64,000 nucleotides of DNA from Arthrobacter sp. ok362 (GTDB taxonomy: Bacteria; Actinomycetota; Actinomycetes; Actinomycetales; Micrococcaceae): positions 35,916-99,915 of the forward strand of contig NZ_FNGC01000001.1 in NCBI RefSeq assembly GCF_900102785.1. Reading direction: 5' to 3'. The first letter of the stretch is position 1, and each line of letters starts with the position of its first letter. The position numbers and the translations under genes were made by a program. Positions 37,740 to 45,994 of the stretch are shown in pieces. The notes under the pieces were generated by a model. The model was not told the DNA's origin and did no database searches. It worked only from the letters and a program-made list of their open reading frames with translations.

Positions 37740-39539
37740 TTAGTACTTCCTCACCATCGGCTCGTAGCGCGTAAAGACCACCGGCTTGGTGCCAAGCCGG
37801 ATGCCCGCAACTGCTTCTGCGGAACCGTCCGCCGGAGCATGCTCATCCTTGTACGCCATGGAGTGCTTCATGAATTTTTCGTCGTCGCGCTCGGGGAAGT
37901 CCTCGCGGAAGTGGCCGCCGCGGGATTCCTCACGGTGCAGGGCCGCCACGGTCATGACCTTGGCGAGCTCCAGCAGGAAGCCCAGCTCCACGGCCTCGAG
38001 CAGGTCCAGGTTGAAGCGCTTGCCCTTGTCCTGGACGCTGATGCGCTGGTACCGCTCCTCGAAGGAGGCAATGTCCTTCAGGACCTGGTTCAGCGTGTCG
38101 GCGGTGCGGAACACCTGCATGTTGGCGTCCATGGTGTCCTGCAGTTCCTTGCGGATCGCAGCGACCTTCTCGGTGCCGTCAGCGGTGCGGACGTGGTCCA
38201 GCAGGTTCAACGTGTAGGCCTCCGGGTCAGCGGGGAGCTCCACGAAGTCGGCGGTCTTGGCGTATTCGGCCGCGGCGATGCCGGCACGCTTGCCGAACAC
38301 GTTGATGTCCAGCAGCGAGTTGGTGCCCAGGCGGTTGGAACCGTGGACGGAGACGCAGGCGACCTCGCCGGCGGCGTAGAGGCCCGGGACCACCGTGTCG
38401 TTGTCCTGGAGGACCTCGGCGGTGATGTTGGTGGGGATGCCGCCCATGGCGTAGTGCGCCGTCGGGAACACCGGGACCGGCTCCGTGTACGGCTCGACAC
38501 CCAGGTAGGTGCGGGCGAACTCGGTGATGTCCGGCAGCTTGGCGTCGATGTGCGCAGGCTCAAGGTGCGTCAGGTCCAGGAGGACGTAGTCCTTGTTCGG
38601 GCCGCAGCCGCGTCCCTCACGGACTTCGTTGGCCATGGAGCGGGCCACGATGTCGCGCGGGGCGAGGTCCTTGATGGTGGGTGCGTAGCGCTCCATGAAG
38701 CGTTCGCCCTCGGAGTTGCGCAGGATCGCGCCTTCGCCGCGGGCAGCCTCGGAGAGCAGGATGCCCAGGCCGGCCAGGCCTGTCGGGTGGAACTGGAAGA
38801 ACTCCATGTCCTCCAGCGGGATGCCCCGGCGGAACGCGATGCCCATGCCGTCACCGGTGAGGGTGTGGGCGTTGGAGGTGGTCTTGAAGACCTTGCCGGC
38901 GCCGCCGGAGGCGAACACCACGGACTTGGCCTGGAAGACGTGCAGCTCGCCGGAGGCGAGGTCATAGGACACGACGCCGGCGACGCGCTTCTGCTTGTAC
39001 GGCGTGCCGTCCTCGCGGACAGCATCCTCTTCGACGGTCAGCAGGTCCAGGACGTAGTACTCGTTGTAGAACTCAACGTTGTGCTTGACGCAGTTCTGGT
39101 ACAGGGTCTGCAGGATCATGTGGCCGGTGCGGTCGGCGGCGTAGCAGGCGCGGCGGACCGGTGCCTTGCCGTGGTCGCGGGTGTGCCCACCGAAACGGCG
39201 CTGGTCAATGCGGCCCTCGGGCGTGCGGTTGAACGGCAGGCCCATCTTTTCCAGGTCCAGGACGGCGTCGATCGCTTCCTTCGCCATGACCTCGGCGGCG
39301 TCCTGGTCAACCAGGTAGTCGCCACCCTTGATGGTGTCGAAGGTGTGCCACTCCCAGTTGTCTTCCTCGACGTTGGCCAGGGCCGCACACATGCCGCCCT
39401 GCGCCGCGCCGGTGTGGGACCGGGTGGGGTAGAGCTTGGTCAGTACTGCTGTTCGGGCGCGCTGACCTGATTCGATCGCCGCGCGCATCCCGGCGCCACC
39501 GGCACCGACGATCACGACGTCGTACTTATGGACCTGCAT
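37740..39539 (-). CDS. sdhA: Succinate dehydrogenase flavoprotein subunit
   Basis: Oxidises succinate to fumarate in the TCA cycle with covalently bound FAD. 599 residues: FAD motif VIVGAGGAGMRAA (8-20), flavinylation site RSHTGAAQGG, substrate residues FQFHPTGL and VSVHGSNRLG. ATG 39539 rather than the in-frame TTG at 39560, which would put seven residues before the family start. Confidence 0.97.
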   Translation of the reverse strand: MQVHKYDVVIVGAGGAGMRAAIESGQRARTAVLTKLYPTRSHTGAAQGGMCAALANVEEDNWEWHTFDTIKGGDYLVDQDAAEVMAKEAIDAVLDLEKMGLPFNRTPEGRIDQRRFGGHTRDHGKAPVRRACYAADRTGHMILQTLYQNCVKHNVEFYNEYYVLDLLTVEEDAVREDGTPYKQKRVAGVVSYDLASGELHVFQAKSVVFASGGAGKVFKTTSNAHTLTGDGMGIAFRRGIPLEDMEFFQFHPTGLAGLGILLSEAARGEGAILRNSEGERFMERYAPTIKDLAPRDIVARSMANEVREGRGCGPNKDYVLLDLTHLEPAHIDAKLPDITEFARTYLGVEPYTEPVPVFPTAHYAMGGIPTNITAEVLQDNDTVVPGLYAAGEVACVSVHGSNRLGTNSLLDINVFGKRAGIAAAEYAKTADFVELPADPEAYTLNLLDHVRTADGTEKVAAIRKELQDTMDANMQVFRTADTLNQVLKDIASFEERYQRISVQDKGKRFNLDLLEAVELGFLLELAKVMTVAALHREESRGGHFREDFPERDDEKFMKHSMAYKDEHAPADGSAEAVAGIRLGTKPVVFTRYEPMVRKY

Positions 39540-39718
39540 ACCAGACGCTCTTTCTCTCAAAATTCGCTATAACCCACCGGCAGGCCGCGCCTGCCGGTGA
39601 ATTCTCATGCAATCTTCGCCTGCGCTCGGCAGGCAAGATCAGTTGCCGTGACGGACCGCAAGTTCTTGCCCGAACGGGCAGGGGTCCGCGGCGGTTCCGC
39701 CGTTACGGCCTTTGCCGT

Positions 39719-40213
39719 TTATGGCGCCGGGCAGAAGCCGCCGGGAAGCTGGACGCCGTTGGCCACGGGGCACGGATTGAACGTGAAGATGACCAGAGTG
39801 CCCAGGACGATGATGACCGTGGTGGCTGCGTAAAGCACGATCTTCAGCCACAGGCGCGTGGCGTCCTTTTCCGCGTAGTCATTGATGATCGTGCGGACGC
39901 CGTTTGTGCCGTGCAGCATGGCGAGCCACAGCATGGCCAGGTCCCAGAACTGCCAGAACGGGTCGGCCCATTTGCCGGCCACAAAGCCGAAGTCGATCGC
40001 GTGGATGCCTTCGCCGACCAGCAGGTTGACGGTCAGGTGGCCGAAGATCAGCACCACCAGCACGACGCCGGAGAGACGCATGAAAAGCCAGGCGAGCATC
40101 TCGAAGTTGCCCTTGGAACCGCCGCTGCGGCGGTACTTGGGCGCGATCCTGCCACTACTGGGCTTTCCGCTACTGGGGTTTCCACTACGCGGGGGCTGAA
40201 TGGTTGCAGTCAT
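39719..40213 (-). CDS. sdhD: Succinate dehydrogenase membrane anchor, SdhD-like
   Basis: A 164-residue membrane subunit with three helices (about 44-64, 90-107, 124-146); LSGVVLVVLIFGHLTVN carries a heme-ligand-type His. The N-terminus holds a short imprecise repeat (SGNPSSGKPSSG). Starts 3 bp after sdhC. The 39540-39718 gap between sdhD and sdhA contains no gene. Confidence 0.9.
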   Translation of the reverse strand: MTATIQPPRSGNPSSGKPSSGRIAPKYRRSGGSKGNFEMLAWLFMRLSGVVLVVLIFGHLTVNLLVGEGIHAIDFGFVAGKWADPFWQFWDLAMLWLAMLHGTNGVRTIINDYAEKDATRLWLKIVLYAATTVIIVLGTLVIFTFNPCPVANGVQLPGGFCPAP

Positions 40214-40216
40214 GGC

Positions 40217-40597
40217 TTAGTGACCTCCAAGGGCGAGGGACAGGTGGCGGATGGAGAAGCCGACCATGACGACGACCCAGAGACCCAGGACGGTCCAGAG
40301 CATCTGGCGCTGGTACTTGGCACCCTTCTTCCAGAAGTCGACGGCGATGATCCGCAGGCCGTTGAAGGCGTGGAACACGATCGCCGCGACGAGGCCCGTT
40401 TCACCCAGGGCCATGAGGGGGTTCTTGTAAGTACCAATCACTGCGGTGTAGGCCTCGGGGGACACACGCACCAATGAGGTGTCCAGCACGTGGACCAACA
40501 AGAAGAAGAAAATCACTACACCGGTAATGCGGTGTCCAACCCAGGACCACATGCCTTCACGGCCGCGGTACAAGGTGCCAGCTGGTTTTGTCGGCAC
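40217..40597 (-). CDS. sdhC: Succinate dehydrogenase cytochrome b556 subunit
   Basis: A 126-residue membrane subunit with three helices. The family motif MWSWVGHRITGVVIF (about 15-29) and LVHVLDTSL / FHAFNGLRII give the heme-ligand histidines. GTG 40597 has GGGAGG eight bases upstream; an in-frame upstream GTG (40642) lacks a good site. First gene of the operon, which is driven by the promoter at 40688-40716. Confidence 0.93.
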   Translation of the reverse strand: MPTKPAGTLYRGREGMWSWVGHRITGVVIFFFLLVHVLDTSLVRVSPEAYTAVIGTYKNPLMALGETGLVAAIVFHAFNGLRIIAVDFWKKGAKYQRQMLWTVLGLWVVVMVGFSIRHLSLALGGH

Positions 40598-40687
40598 TGA
40601 ATAAACCTCCCTGCAACACAGCGGCGCTGGCATGGGATCCACGCGGGGGGAACGCCTGCTGCGAGAGCACTCGTAAGCTCAAGCCTA

Positions 40688-40716
40688 AATCTAGGCTTCG
40701 CTCACAGCTTATTCAA
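40688..40716 (-). promoter_or_regulatory. sdhC promoter with overlapping palindrome
   Basis: On the minus strand, TTGAAT (40711-40716), a 17-bp spacer and TAGATT (40688-40693), a near-ideal housekeeping promoter. The -10 box lies in a perfect 7-bp inverted repeat AAGCCTA-N4-TAGGCTT (40681-40698), flanked by TAAGCT/AGCTTA (40674-40679, 40706-40711). An operator here would block the promoter. Confidence 0.75.
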
Positions 40717-40863
40717 TTTAGGAACCCCTTGTTGACAGGCCCCGGCGCGGTTTTGCGCCGGTTTTGAGACAAACGCCACATTTGTGTGTTACTGCGGCCG
40801 TGGCCGCAGGGGCTGGAAGGGCGCGATCCCGGCCCAATCGGGGCTGATTCGGCCGCCGTCGGC

Positions 40864-40869
40864 TAAAGT
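40864..40869 (+). promoter_or_regulatory. -10 box TAAAGT, leaderless start
   Basis: TAAAGT with a 7-nt gap to ATG 40877. Confidence 0.55.
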
Positions 40870-40876
40870 AGCCGTG

Positions 40877-42010
40877 ATGACTACAGACAAAGTGACAAGC
40901 CAGGATTCACCGCTGGACCGATTTATTGCGGTCATTCCGGCGGGAGGGGTGGGGACCCGTCTCTGGCCCCTGTCACGGGCAGCAGCCCCGAAATTCCTTC
41001 ACGACCTCACCGGTTCGGGCAGCACCTTGCTGCGCGCGACCTATGACCGCCTCCAGCCCGTCGCCGGCACGCACGTGCTGGTGGTGACCGGCGCCGCCCA
41101 CAAGGCAGCAGTCTGCCGCCAACTGCCTGAGGTCCTGGACTCCAACCTTGTCCTGGAAAGCGAACCCAAGGACTCCGGTGCAGCGATCGGCCTCGCCGCG
41201 GCCATCCTCCACGAGCGGGACCCGGACACCATCATGGGCTCGTTCGCTGCGGACCAGGTCATCAGCCCGGACGACCTCTTCCAGGACGCCGTCCGTGAGG
41301 CCGTCTACACCGCAGCCGCGGGGAAGATCGTCACCATCGGCATTAAACCGACCCATCCCTCCACCGGATTCGGCTACATCCGCTCCGGCGCGAACCTCAA
41401 CATCCCCGACGCGCCCAGCGCGCAGTCCGTGGTGGAGTTCGTGGAGAAGCCCAGCGAGGAAGTGGCCCAGCAGTACGTCGACAGCGGGGAATATGTCTGG
41501 AACGCCGGCATGTTCGTGGCGCCGGTCTCGCTGATGCTCAAGCACCTCGAGGCCAACCAGCCCGAGCTCTTCGCCGGACTCCAGGAAATCGCCAAGGCCT
41601 GGGACACCCCGGAGCGCGACGCCGTCACTGCCCGGGTGTGGCCCATGCTGCCCAAGATCGCCATTGACTACGCCGTCGCCGAACCGGCCGCCGCCGCGGG
41701 CGACGTCGCCGTGGTGCCCGGAACGTTCCTCTGGGACGACGTCGGGGACTTCGCCTCCGTGGGCCGCCTCAACAGCGCCAAGGAAGTCGACGAGGTCACG
41801 GTACTGGGCGAGGGCGCACGCGTTTTCACCGAGAACGCCAGTGGCGTGGTGGTCTCCGATACCAAGCGGGTGATCGCTTTGATCGGCATCAAGGATGTCG
41901 TGATCGTTGACACCCCGGACGCCCTGCTGGTCACCACCAAGGAACACTCGCAGCGGGTCAAGCAGGCCGTGGATGCCATCAAGGCCAAGGGCGACACCGA
42001 CGTCCTGTAG
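40877..42010 (+). CDS. manC: Mannose-1-phosphate guanylyltransferase
   Basis: Makes GDP-mannose for cell-wall mannans and glycolipids. A 377-residue nucleotidyltransferase: GGVGTRLWPLSRAAAPKF (about 18-35), FVEKPSEEVA and NAGMFVAP motifs. Lacks the fused phosphomannose isomerase domain of longer ManC proteins. Start at ATG 40877 is set by the leaderless -10 box and family N-terminus. Confidence 0.93.
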   Translation: MTTDKVTSQDSPLDRFIAVIPAGGVGTRLWPLSRAAAPKFLHDLTGSGSTLLRATYDRLQPVAGTHVLVVTGAAHKAAVCRQLPEVLDSNLVLESEPKDSGAAIGLAAAILHERDPDTIMGSFAADQVISPDDLFQDAVREAVYTAAAGKIVTIGIKPTHPSTGFGYIRSGANLNIPDAPSAQSVVEFVEKPSEEVAQQYVDSGEYVWNAGMFVAPVSLMLKHLEANQPELFAGLQEIAKAWDTPERDAVTARVWPMLPKIAIDYAVAEPAAAAGDVAVVPGTFLWDDVGDFASVGRLNSAKEVDEVTVLGEGARVFTENASGVVVSDTKRVIALIGIKDVVIVDTPDALLVTTKEHSQRVKQAVDAIKAKGDTDVL

Positions 42011-42094
42011 GCGGATTGGAGCGAATCAGGCATGTGCAATGTTCAGCAATCCGTAACGCGCCGTACCCGATGCCGCTATTTATTGTCCGCTCGC

Positions 42095-42100
42095 TAGAGT
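42095..42100 (+). promoter_or_regulatory. -10 box TAGAGT, leaderless start
   Basis: TAGAGT, 6 nt before GTG 42107. Confidence 0.6.
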
Positions 42101-42106
42101 TATTCC

Positions 42107-43306
42107 GTGCGCAACTACTCGACTGAAGCTGAGCCCACGACTCTCGTGGGGCCGTGGCTGGAGCCCCTCCTGCCGGAGCTGATCGCGTTCCGCCGCGACC
42201 TCCATGCGCACCCGGAACTTTCGTTCAAGGAGTACCGCACCACCGACAAACTGGCCAAGCGGCTCGAGGAAGCCGGGCTCAAACCCCGCCGCCTCGAGGG
42301 CACGGGCCTGACGGTCGACGTCGGACAGGGTCCCATTGCGACCGCCCTGCGCGGGGACATCGACGCCCTGCCGATCATCGAGGAAACGGGCCTTGAGTTC
42401 GCCTCGAAGAACCACGGCGTGACCCACGCCTGCGGCCACGACGTGCACACCACCACCATGCTCGGCATTGCGCTGGTCCTGCAGCGGATGCATGAGCAGT
42501 CCCCGCTGCGGGGGACGGTCCGGATCATCTTCCAGCCGGCCGAGGAAACCATGCCCGGCGGCGCCAACGCGTGCATCGAGCAGGGGGTCCTGGAAGGCGT
42601 GCCGCGCATATTGGCGCTGCATTGCGATCCCCGGATCGAGATCGGCAAGGTCGGCACCCGGATCGGGGCCATCACCTCGGCCTCGGACACCATCAAGATT
42701 GAACTCTCCGGCCGCGGAGGCCATACCTCGCGCCCCCACCTGACCGAGGAGCTGATCTTCGCCCTGGCGCAGATCGCGGTCAATGTTCCCGCCGTGCTCT
42801 CGCGCCGCGTCGATGTCCGCAGCGGCGTGTCCGTGGTCTGGGGCCAGATCTCCGCAGGCTCGGCCCCGAACGCCATCCCCGGAAGCGGCTACATGGCCGG
42901 CACCATGCGGTGCCTGGACCGCGAGGCCTGGCACGACGCCGGCGAGCTGCTCGACGACATCATCCGGCAGATCGCCGAGCCCTACGGCGTCGACGTCCAC
43001 CTGGAACACACCCGCGGTGTTCCGCCGGTGGTCAACTCCGAACACGAGACCGCGCTGATCGAGGCGGCGGCCCGCGCCGAAATCGGCGAGGGCGCCGTGG
43101 TCCTGACCCCGCAGTCCATGGGCGGGGAAGACTTCGCCTGGTTCCTGGCCGACACCCCCGGCGCCATGATGCGCCTCGGCACCAAGACCCCCGGCGGTGA
43201 AGAGTACGACCTCCACCGCGGCGACTACATCGTTGACGAGCGGGCGCTCGGCTTCGGCATCCAGGTGCTCACGGCCGCGGCCCTGCGCACCATCCGCGAT
43301 CTGTAA
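42107..43306 (+). CDS. M20 family amidohydrolase
   Basis: A 399-residue zinc-type amidohydrolase of the IAA-amino-acid/hippurate hydrolase group. Metal-ligand motifs ACGHDVHTTTMLG (about 108-120), QPAEETMPGGA (about 144-154) and MGGEDFAWFL are intact, as is the dimerisation domain. Cleaves N-acyl amino acids or similar amides; exact substrate unknown. Leaderless GTG start. Confidence 0.9.
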   Translation: MRNYSTEAEPTTLVGPWLEPLLPELIAFRRDLHAHPELSFKEYRTTDKLAKRLEEAGLKPRRLEGTGLTVDVGQGPIATALRGDIDALPIIEETGLEFASKNHGVTHACGHDVHTTTMLGIALVLQRMHEQSPLRGTVRIIFQPAEETMPGGANACIEQGVLEGVPRILALHCDPRIEIGKVGTRIGAITSASDTIKIELSGRGGHTSRPHLTEELIFALAQIAVNVPAVLSRRVDVRSGVSVVWGQISAGSAPNAIPGSGYMAGTMRCLDREAWHDAGELLDDIIRQIAEPYGVDVHLEHTRGVPPVVNSEHETALIEAAARAEIGEGAVVLTPQSMGGEDFAWFLADTPGAMMRLGTKTPGGEEYDLHRGDYIVDERALGFGIQVLTAAALRTIRDL

Positions 43307-43531
43307 ATCCCGCAGTTACCCGCGACTCTTACCTCCGCCCGGGCCCCTACACCGGGCCGTCGCCGCCGCGCGCCCGCCCCGCTGCACCGGGCCAGGACCG
43401 CCGCGCGGAGTTTCCCCACCTATGCCGGCACTACGTCGGGACACGCCGTCGGTGCAGGCCGACACGCCGTCGGCACCCGTCAAACGTGGGGAAACTCGGC
43501 GCCCGCGGCTGGGACGGCGCCGCGCTGGCAT

Positions 43532-43571
43532 AATTGAGTTGTGCACAACTGAATTGCCCGCAATCGAATTG
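43532..43571. promoter_or_regulatory. Putative OhrR operators
   Basis: A 24-bp near-perfect palindrome (43532-43555, core AGTTGTGCACAACT) and a second half-like element CAATCGAATTG (43561-43571), just upstream of the -10 box of ohrR at 43577. AATTG/CAATT half-sites are typical of OhrR operators. The region from 43307 to 43531 holds no gene. Confidence 0.7.
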
Positions 43572-43576
43572 TGCAG

Positions 43577-43582
43577 TACGGT
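43577..43582 (+). promoter_or_regulatory. -10 box TACGGT, leaderless ohrR
   Basis: TACGGT, 6 nt before ATG 43589, just after the OhrR operator. Confidence 0.6.
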
Positions 43583-43588
43583 GGAGTC

Positions 43589-44053
43589 ATGACCACGCCA
43601 GAAGAGGCCCGCACCGCCGGCCCGGAAGCGCTCCGCCTGAACCGGCAGGTGTGCTTCGCGATGTACTCGGCCTCGCGCGCCGCGACGGCCGCCTACCGGC
43701 CCATGCTGGAGGAGCTCGGCCTGACCTACCCGCAGTACCTCGCCATGCTGGTGCTCTGGGAAGCGGAGCCGCGCAGCGTCCGTGAACTGGGGGAGGAGCT
43801 CGGACTCGACTCCGGCACGCTGTCGCCGCTGCTCAAGCGGCTCGAAGCACTAGGCCTCGTCCAACGCCGCCGGTCCGCCGAGGACGAGCGCCGCGTGGAG
43901 GTCTTCCTCACCGACGCCGGCGCCGCCCTGAGAGCCAGGGCCAGCGGTATCCCGCAGCGCCTGGCGGACGCCGCCGGCCTCACGGCCGCGGAACTGGACC
44001 AGCTCCGCGACACCCTGGGGCGGCTGGCCAACGCGCTCCACGCCTCCCACTGA
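43589..44053 (+). CDS. ohrR: OhrR organic-peroxide-sensing MarR repressor
   Basis: A 154-residue MarR-type winged-helix regulator. Cys22 in RQVCFAMYSASR is the peroxide-reactive cysteine of OhrR, with conserved aromatic residues near it (Tyr26, Tyr36); the wHTH includes RELGEELGLDSGTLSPLLKRLE. Oxidation of the cysteine by organic hydroperoxides would release it from the operator and turn on ohr. ATG 43589 rather than the GTG at 43571, which lies upstream of the -10 box. Confidence 0.93.
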   Translation: MTTPEEARTAGPEALRLNRQVCFAMYSASRAATAAYRPMLEELGLTYPQYLAMLVLWEAEPRSVRELGEELGLDSGTLSPLLKRLEALGLVQRRRSAEDERRVEVFLTDAGAALRARASGIPQRLADAAGLTAAELDQLRDTLGRLANALHASH

Positions 44054-44164
44054 GACCTCCCCGCAGAAACCTCCCCACAACGGCTTTCCCCCGCATGGCT
44101 TTCCCGCTGAGCCTGCCCCGCGTTTTTCAACCAAAAATTTTCCCGCCGACAGAACGGAAACCCC

Positions 44165-44596
44165 ATGAAGACCCTCTACACAGCCGAGGCCCTGGCCTCC
44201 GGCGAAGGCCGCGACGGCACCGCCGTCAGCAAGGACGGCAAGCTCAGCGTCACCCTCGCCAGCCCGGTGGAACTCGGCGGCGACGGGGCAGGAACCAACC
44301 CCGAGCAGCTCTTCGCCGCCGGCTACGCCGCGTGCTTCCACTCGGCCCTCCGTCTGGTCGGCCGCCAGCAAAAAGCTGACCTGACGGATTCCGCCGTCGC
44401 CGCGAGGATCCACCTCGGCGCCCTCGACGGCGGCACCGGCTATGGCATCGCCGCCGAACTCGAGATCGCCCTTCCCGCCGTGGACCGCGAAACCGCTGAG
44501 GCCCTCGTGGCCAAGGCCCACGAGGTTTGCCCCTACTCCAACGCCACCCGAGGCAACATCACTGTCGACATCACGATCCTGGAGGTCGCCGCATGA
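44165..44596 (+). CDS. ohr: Organic hydroperoxide reductase
   Basis: Thiol peroxidase that reduces organic and fatty-acid hydroperoxides. 143 residues; both catalytic cysteines are present: Cys57 (GYAACFHSA) and Cys122 (HEVCPYSNATRG). 111 bp downstream of ohrR, with no obvious separate -10, so probably co-transcribed. Overlaps the next gene by 4 bp. Confidence 0.95.
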   Translation: MKTLYTAEALASGEGRDGTAVSKDGKLSVTLASPVELGGDGAGTNPEQLFAAGYAACFHSALRLVGRQQKADLTDSAVAARIHLGALDGGTGYGIAAELEIALPAVDRETAEALVAKAHEVCPYSNATRGNITVDITILEVAA

Positions 44597-45624
44597 GCAC
44601 CAACACCGAAACTCCCACCCTGCCCGCCACCAGCCGAGAGATCCAGCTGGCATCCCGTCCGCACGGCCGCCCCGTGCCGGAGAACTTCCGCCTCGCCGAG
44701 TCGCCGTTGCCCGAACTGCAGGACGGCCAGGTCCTGGTCCGCAACCTCTACATCTCGGTGGACCCCTACATGCGCGGGCGCATGAATGACGTCAAGTCCT
44801 ACTCCGCGCCGTTTGCGCTCGATGCCGCGATGGATGGTGGCGCCGTTGGCGAAGTCATCGCGTCCCGGGCCGACGGGCGCGCTGTCGGCGATACCGTCGT
44901 GCACAGCCTCGGCTGGCGGGAATACGCCGTCGTCGATGCCGCGGCCACCACCCCGGCGCGCACGGACCTGGCCCCAGCCTCGGCGTTCCTCGGCGCCCTC
45001 GGCATGACCGGCCTGACCGCCTACGCCGGCCTGCTCAAGGTCGCCGAGCTCAAACCCGGCGAGGTCGTCTTCGTCTCGGGCGCCGCCGGCGCTGTCGGCT
45101 CGCTCGTGGGCCAGATCGCCAAGGCCATGGGCGCGTCCCGCGTGATCGGCAGCGCGGGCTCGCCGGAGAAGGTGGCGCGGCTCCTCGACCTCGGCTTCGA
45201 CGCCGCGTTCAACTACCACGACGGCCCTCTGGCCAAACAGCTAGCCGCAGCCGCGGGTGAGCGCGGGATTGACGTCTACTTCGACAACGTCGGCGGCGAG
45301 CATCTCGAGGCCGCGTTGTCCGCGCTCACCGTCGGTGGCCGGGTGGCCATGTGCGGCGCCATTTCGCAGTACAACGCAACCGAGCCAACGCCGGCGCCGC
45401 GGAACCTCATGCAGGCGATCGGCAAGCAGTTGACGCTCAAGGGCTTCCTTGTCGGCGGCTACTGGCAGCACATGGCCGAGTTTGTCGAGGCCATGTCCGG
45501 CTGGCTCGCCGACGGGACGGTCAGCTATGACGAGACTGTGGTGGACGGCCTGGAGAACGCCCCGCAGGCCTTCATGGACCTGCTCGACGGCGCCAACACC
45601 GGCAAGATGCTCGTCCGGCTGTAG
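44593..45624 (+). CDS. NADP-dependent MDR-family oxidoreductase (CurA/PTGR-like)
   Basis: A 343-residue zinc-free medium-chain reductase. GAAGAVGSLVGQIAK (about 160-174) is the NADP-binding turn; LGMTGLTAYAGLLK and the YFDNVGGEH segment are typical of 2-alkenal/leukotriene B4-type reductases, which saturate reactive enones. ATG overlaps the ohr stop (ATGA), so it is part of the peroxide-response operon, where it could detoxify lipid-derived aldehydes (inference). Confidence 0.9.
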   Translation: MSTNTETPTLPATSREIQLASRPHGRPVPENFRLAESPLPELQDGQVLVRNLYISVDPYMRGRMNDVKSYSAPFALDAAMDGGAVGEVIASRADGRAVGDTVVHSLGWREYAVVDAAATTPARTDLAPASAFLGALGMTGLTAYAGLLKVAELKPGEVVFVSGAAGAVGSLVGQIAKAMGASRVIGSAGSPEKVARLLDLGFDAAFNYHDGPLAKQLAAAAGERGIDVYFDNVGGEHLEAALSALTVGGRVAMCGAISQYNATEPTPAPRNLMQAIGKQLTLKGFLVGGYWQHMAEFVEAMSGWLADGTVSYDETVVDGLENAPQAFMDLLDGANTGKMLVRL

Positions 45625-45654
45625 CCCGACGAGCGCGCCCCACCAGATACACAC

Positions 45655-45710
45655 ACGCCTCCGGCGCTGTTTTCCCGCTACGACGCCTCCGGCGCTGTTT
45701 TCCCGCTACG
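45655..45710. repeat. 28-bp direct repeat, two copies plus a part
   Basis: Units 45655-45682 and 45683-45710 are identical; a 13-bp partial third copy merges into the 5' arm of the terminator at 45712. The interval 45625-45994 holds this, that terminator and the promoter before bmpA-like gene, but no gene. Confidence 0.9.
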
Positions 45711-45711
45711 A

Positions 45712-45753
45712 CGCCTCCGGCGCCAGTTCCTGCGGGGACCGGCGCCGGAGGCG
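45712..45753 (+). terminator. Hairpin after the ohr operon
   Basis: Perfect 13-bp arms CGCCTCCGGCGCC/GGCGCCGGAGGCG (45712-45724, 45741-45753) followed by TTTGTG. The upstream tandem repeats copy part of the 5' arm, so they can pair with the same 3' arm. Confidence 0.75.
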
Positions 45754-45860
45754 TTTGTGCGCCTTCGCTGGCAGGATGGCCCGGCTACCCCTAGGTAACA
45801 AGTTCTCAACAATCTGGGTAATTGCTGTGAAGTCTGCTACGTGCACGTGGCGCAGGCCAC

Positions 45861-45866
45861 TAAAGT
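45861..45866 (+). promoter_or_regulatory. -10 box TAAAGT before the nucleoside transport genes
   Basis: TAAAGT with a start point expected near 45873, leaving about 120 nt of leader before the TTG at 45995. Confidence 0.4.
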
Positions 45867-45994
45867 AGCTTCCATCAGTGCGCCTCGGCGCAGTGCTGCG
45901 AATCCATCAGTGACAACAGAGATCAGCGGAACACCGCAGACAGACACTCATTGAACTTCCGTCGTAGCGCCTAATCTTTCTTCCTGGAGGAAAA

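Noticed and set aside
40681..40698. DtxR/IdeR-type iron box at the sdh promoter
   Set aside because: The palindrome AAGCCTA-N4-TAGGCTT does not fit the TTAGG-centred consensus well enough.
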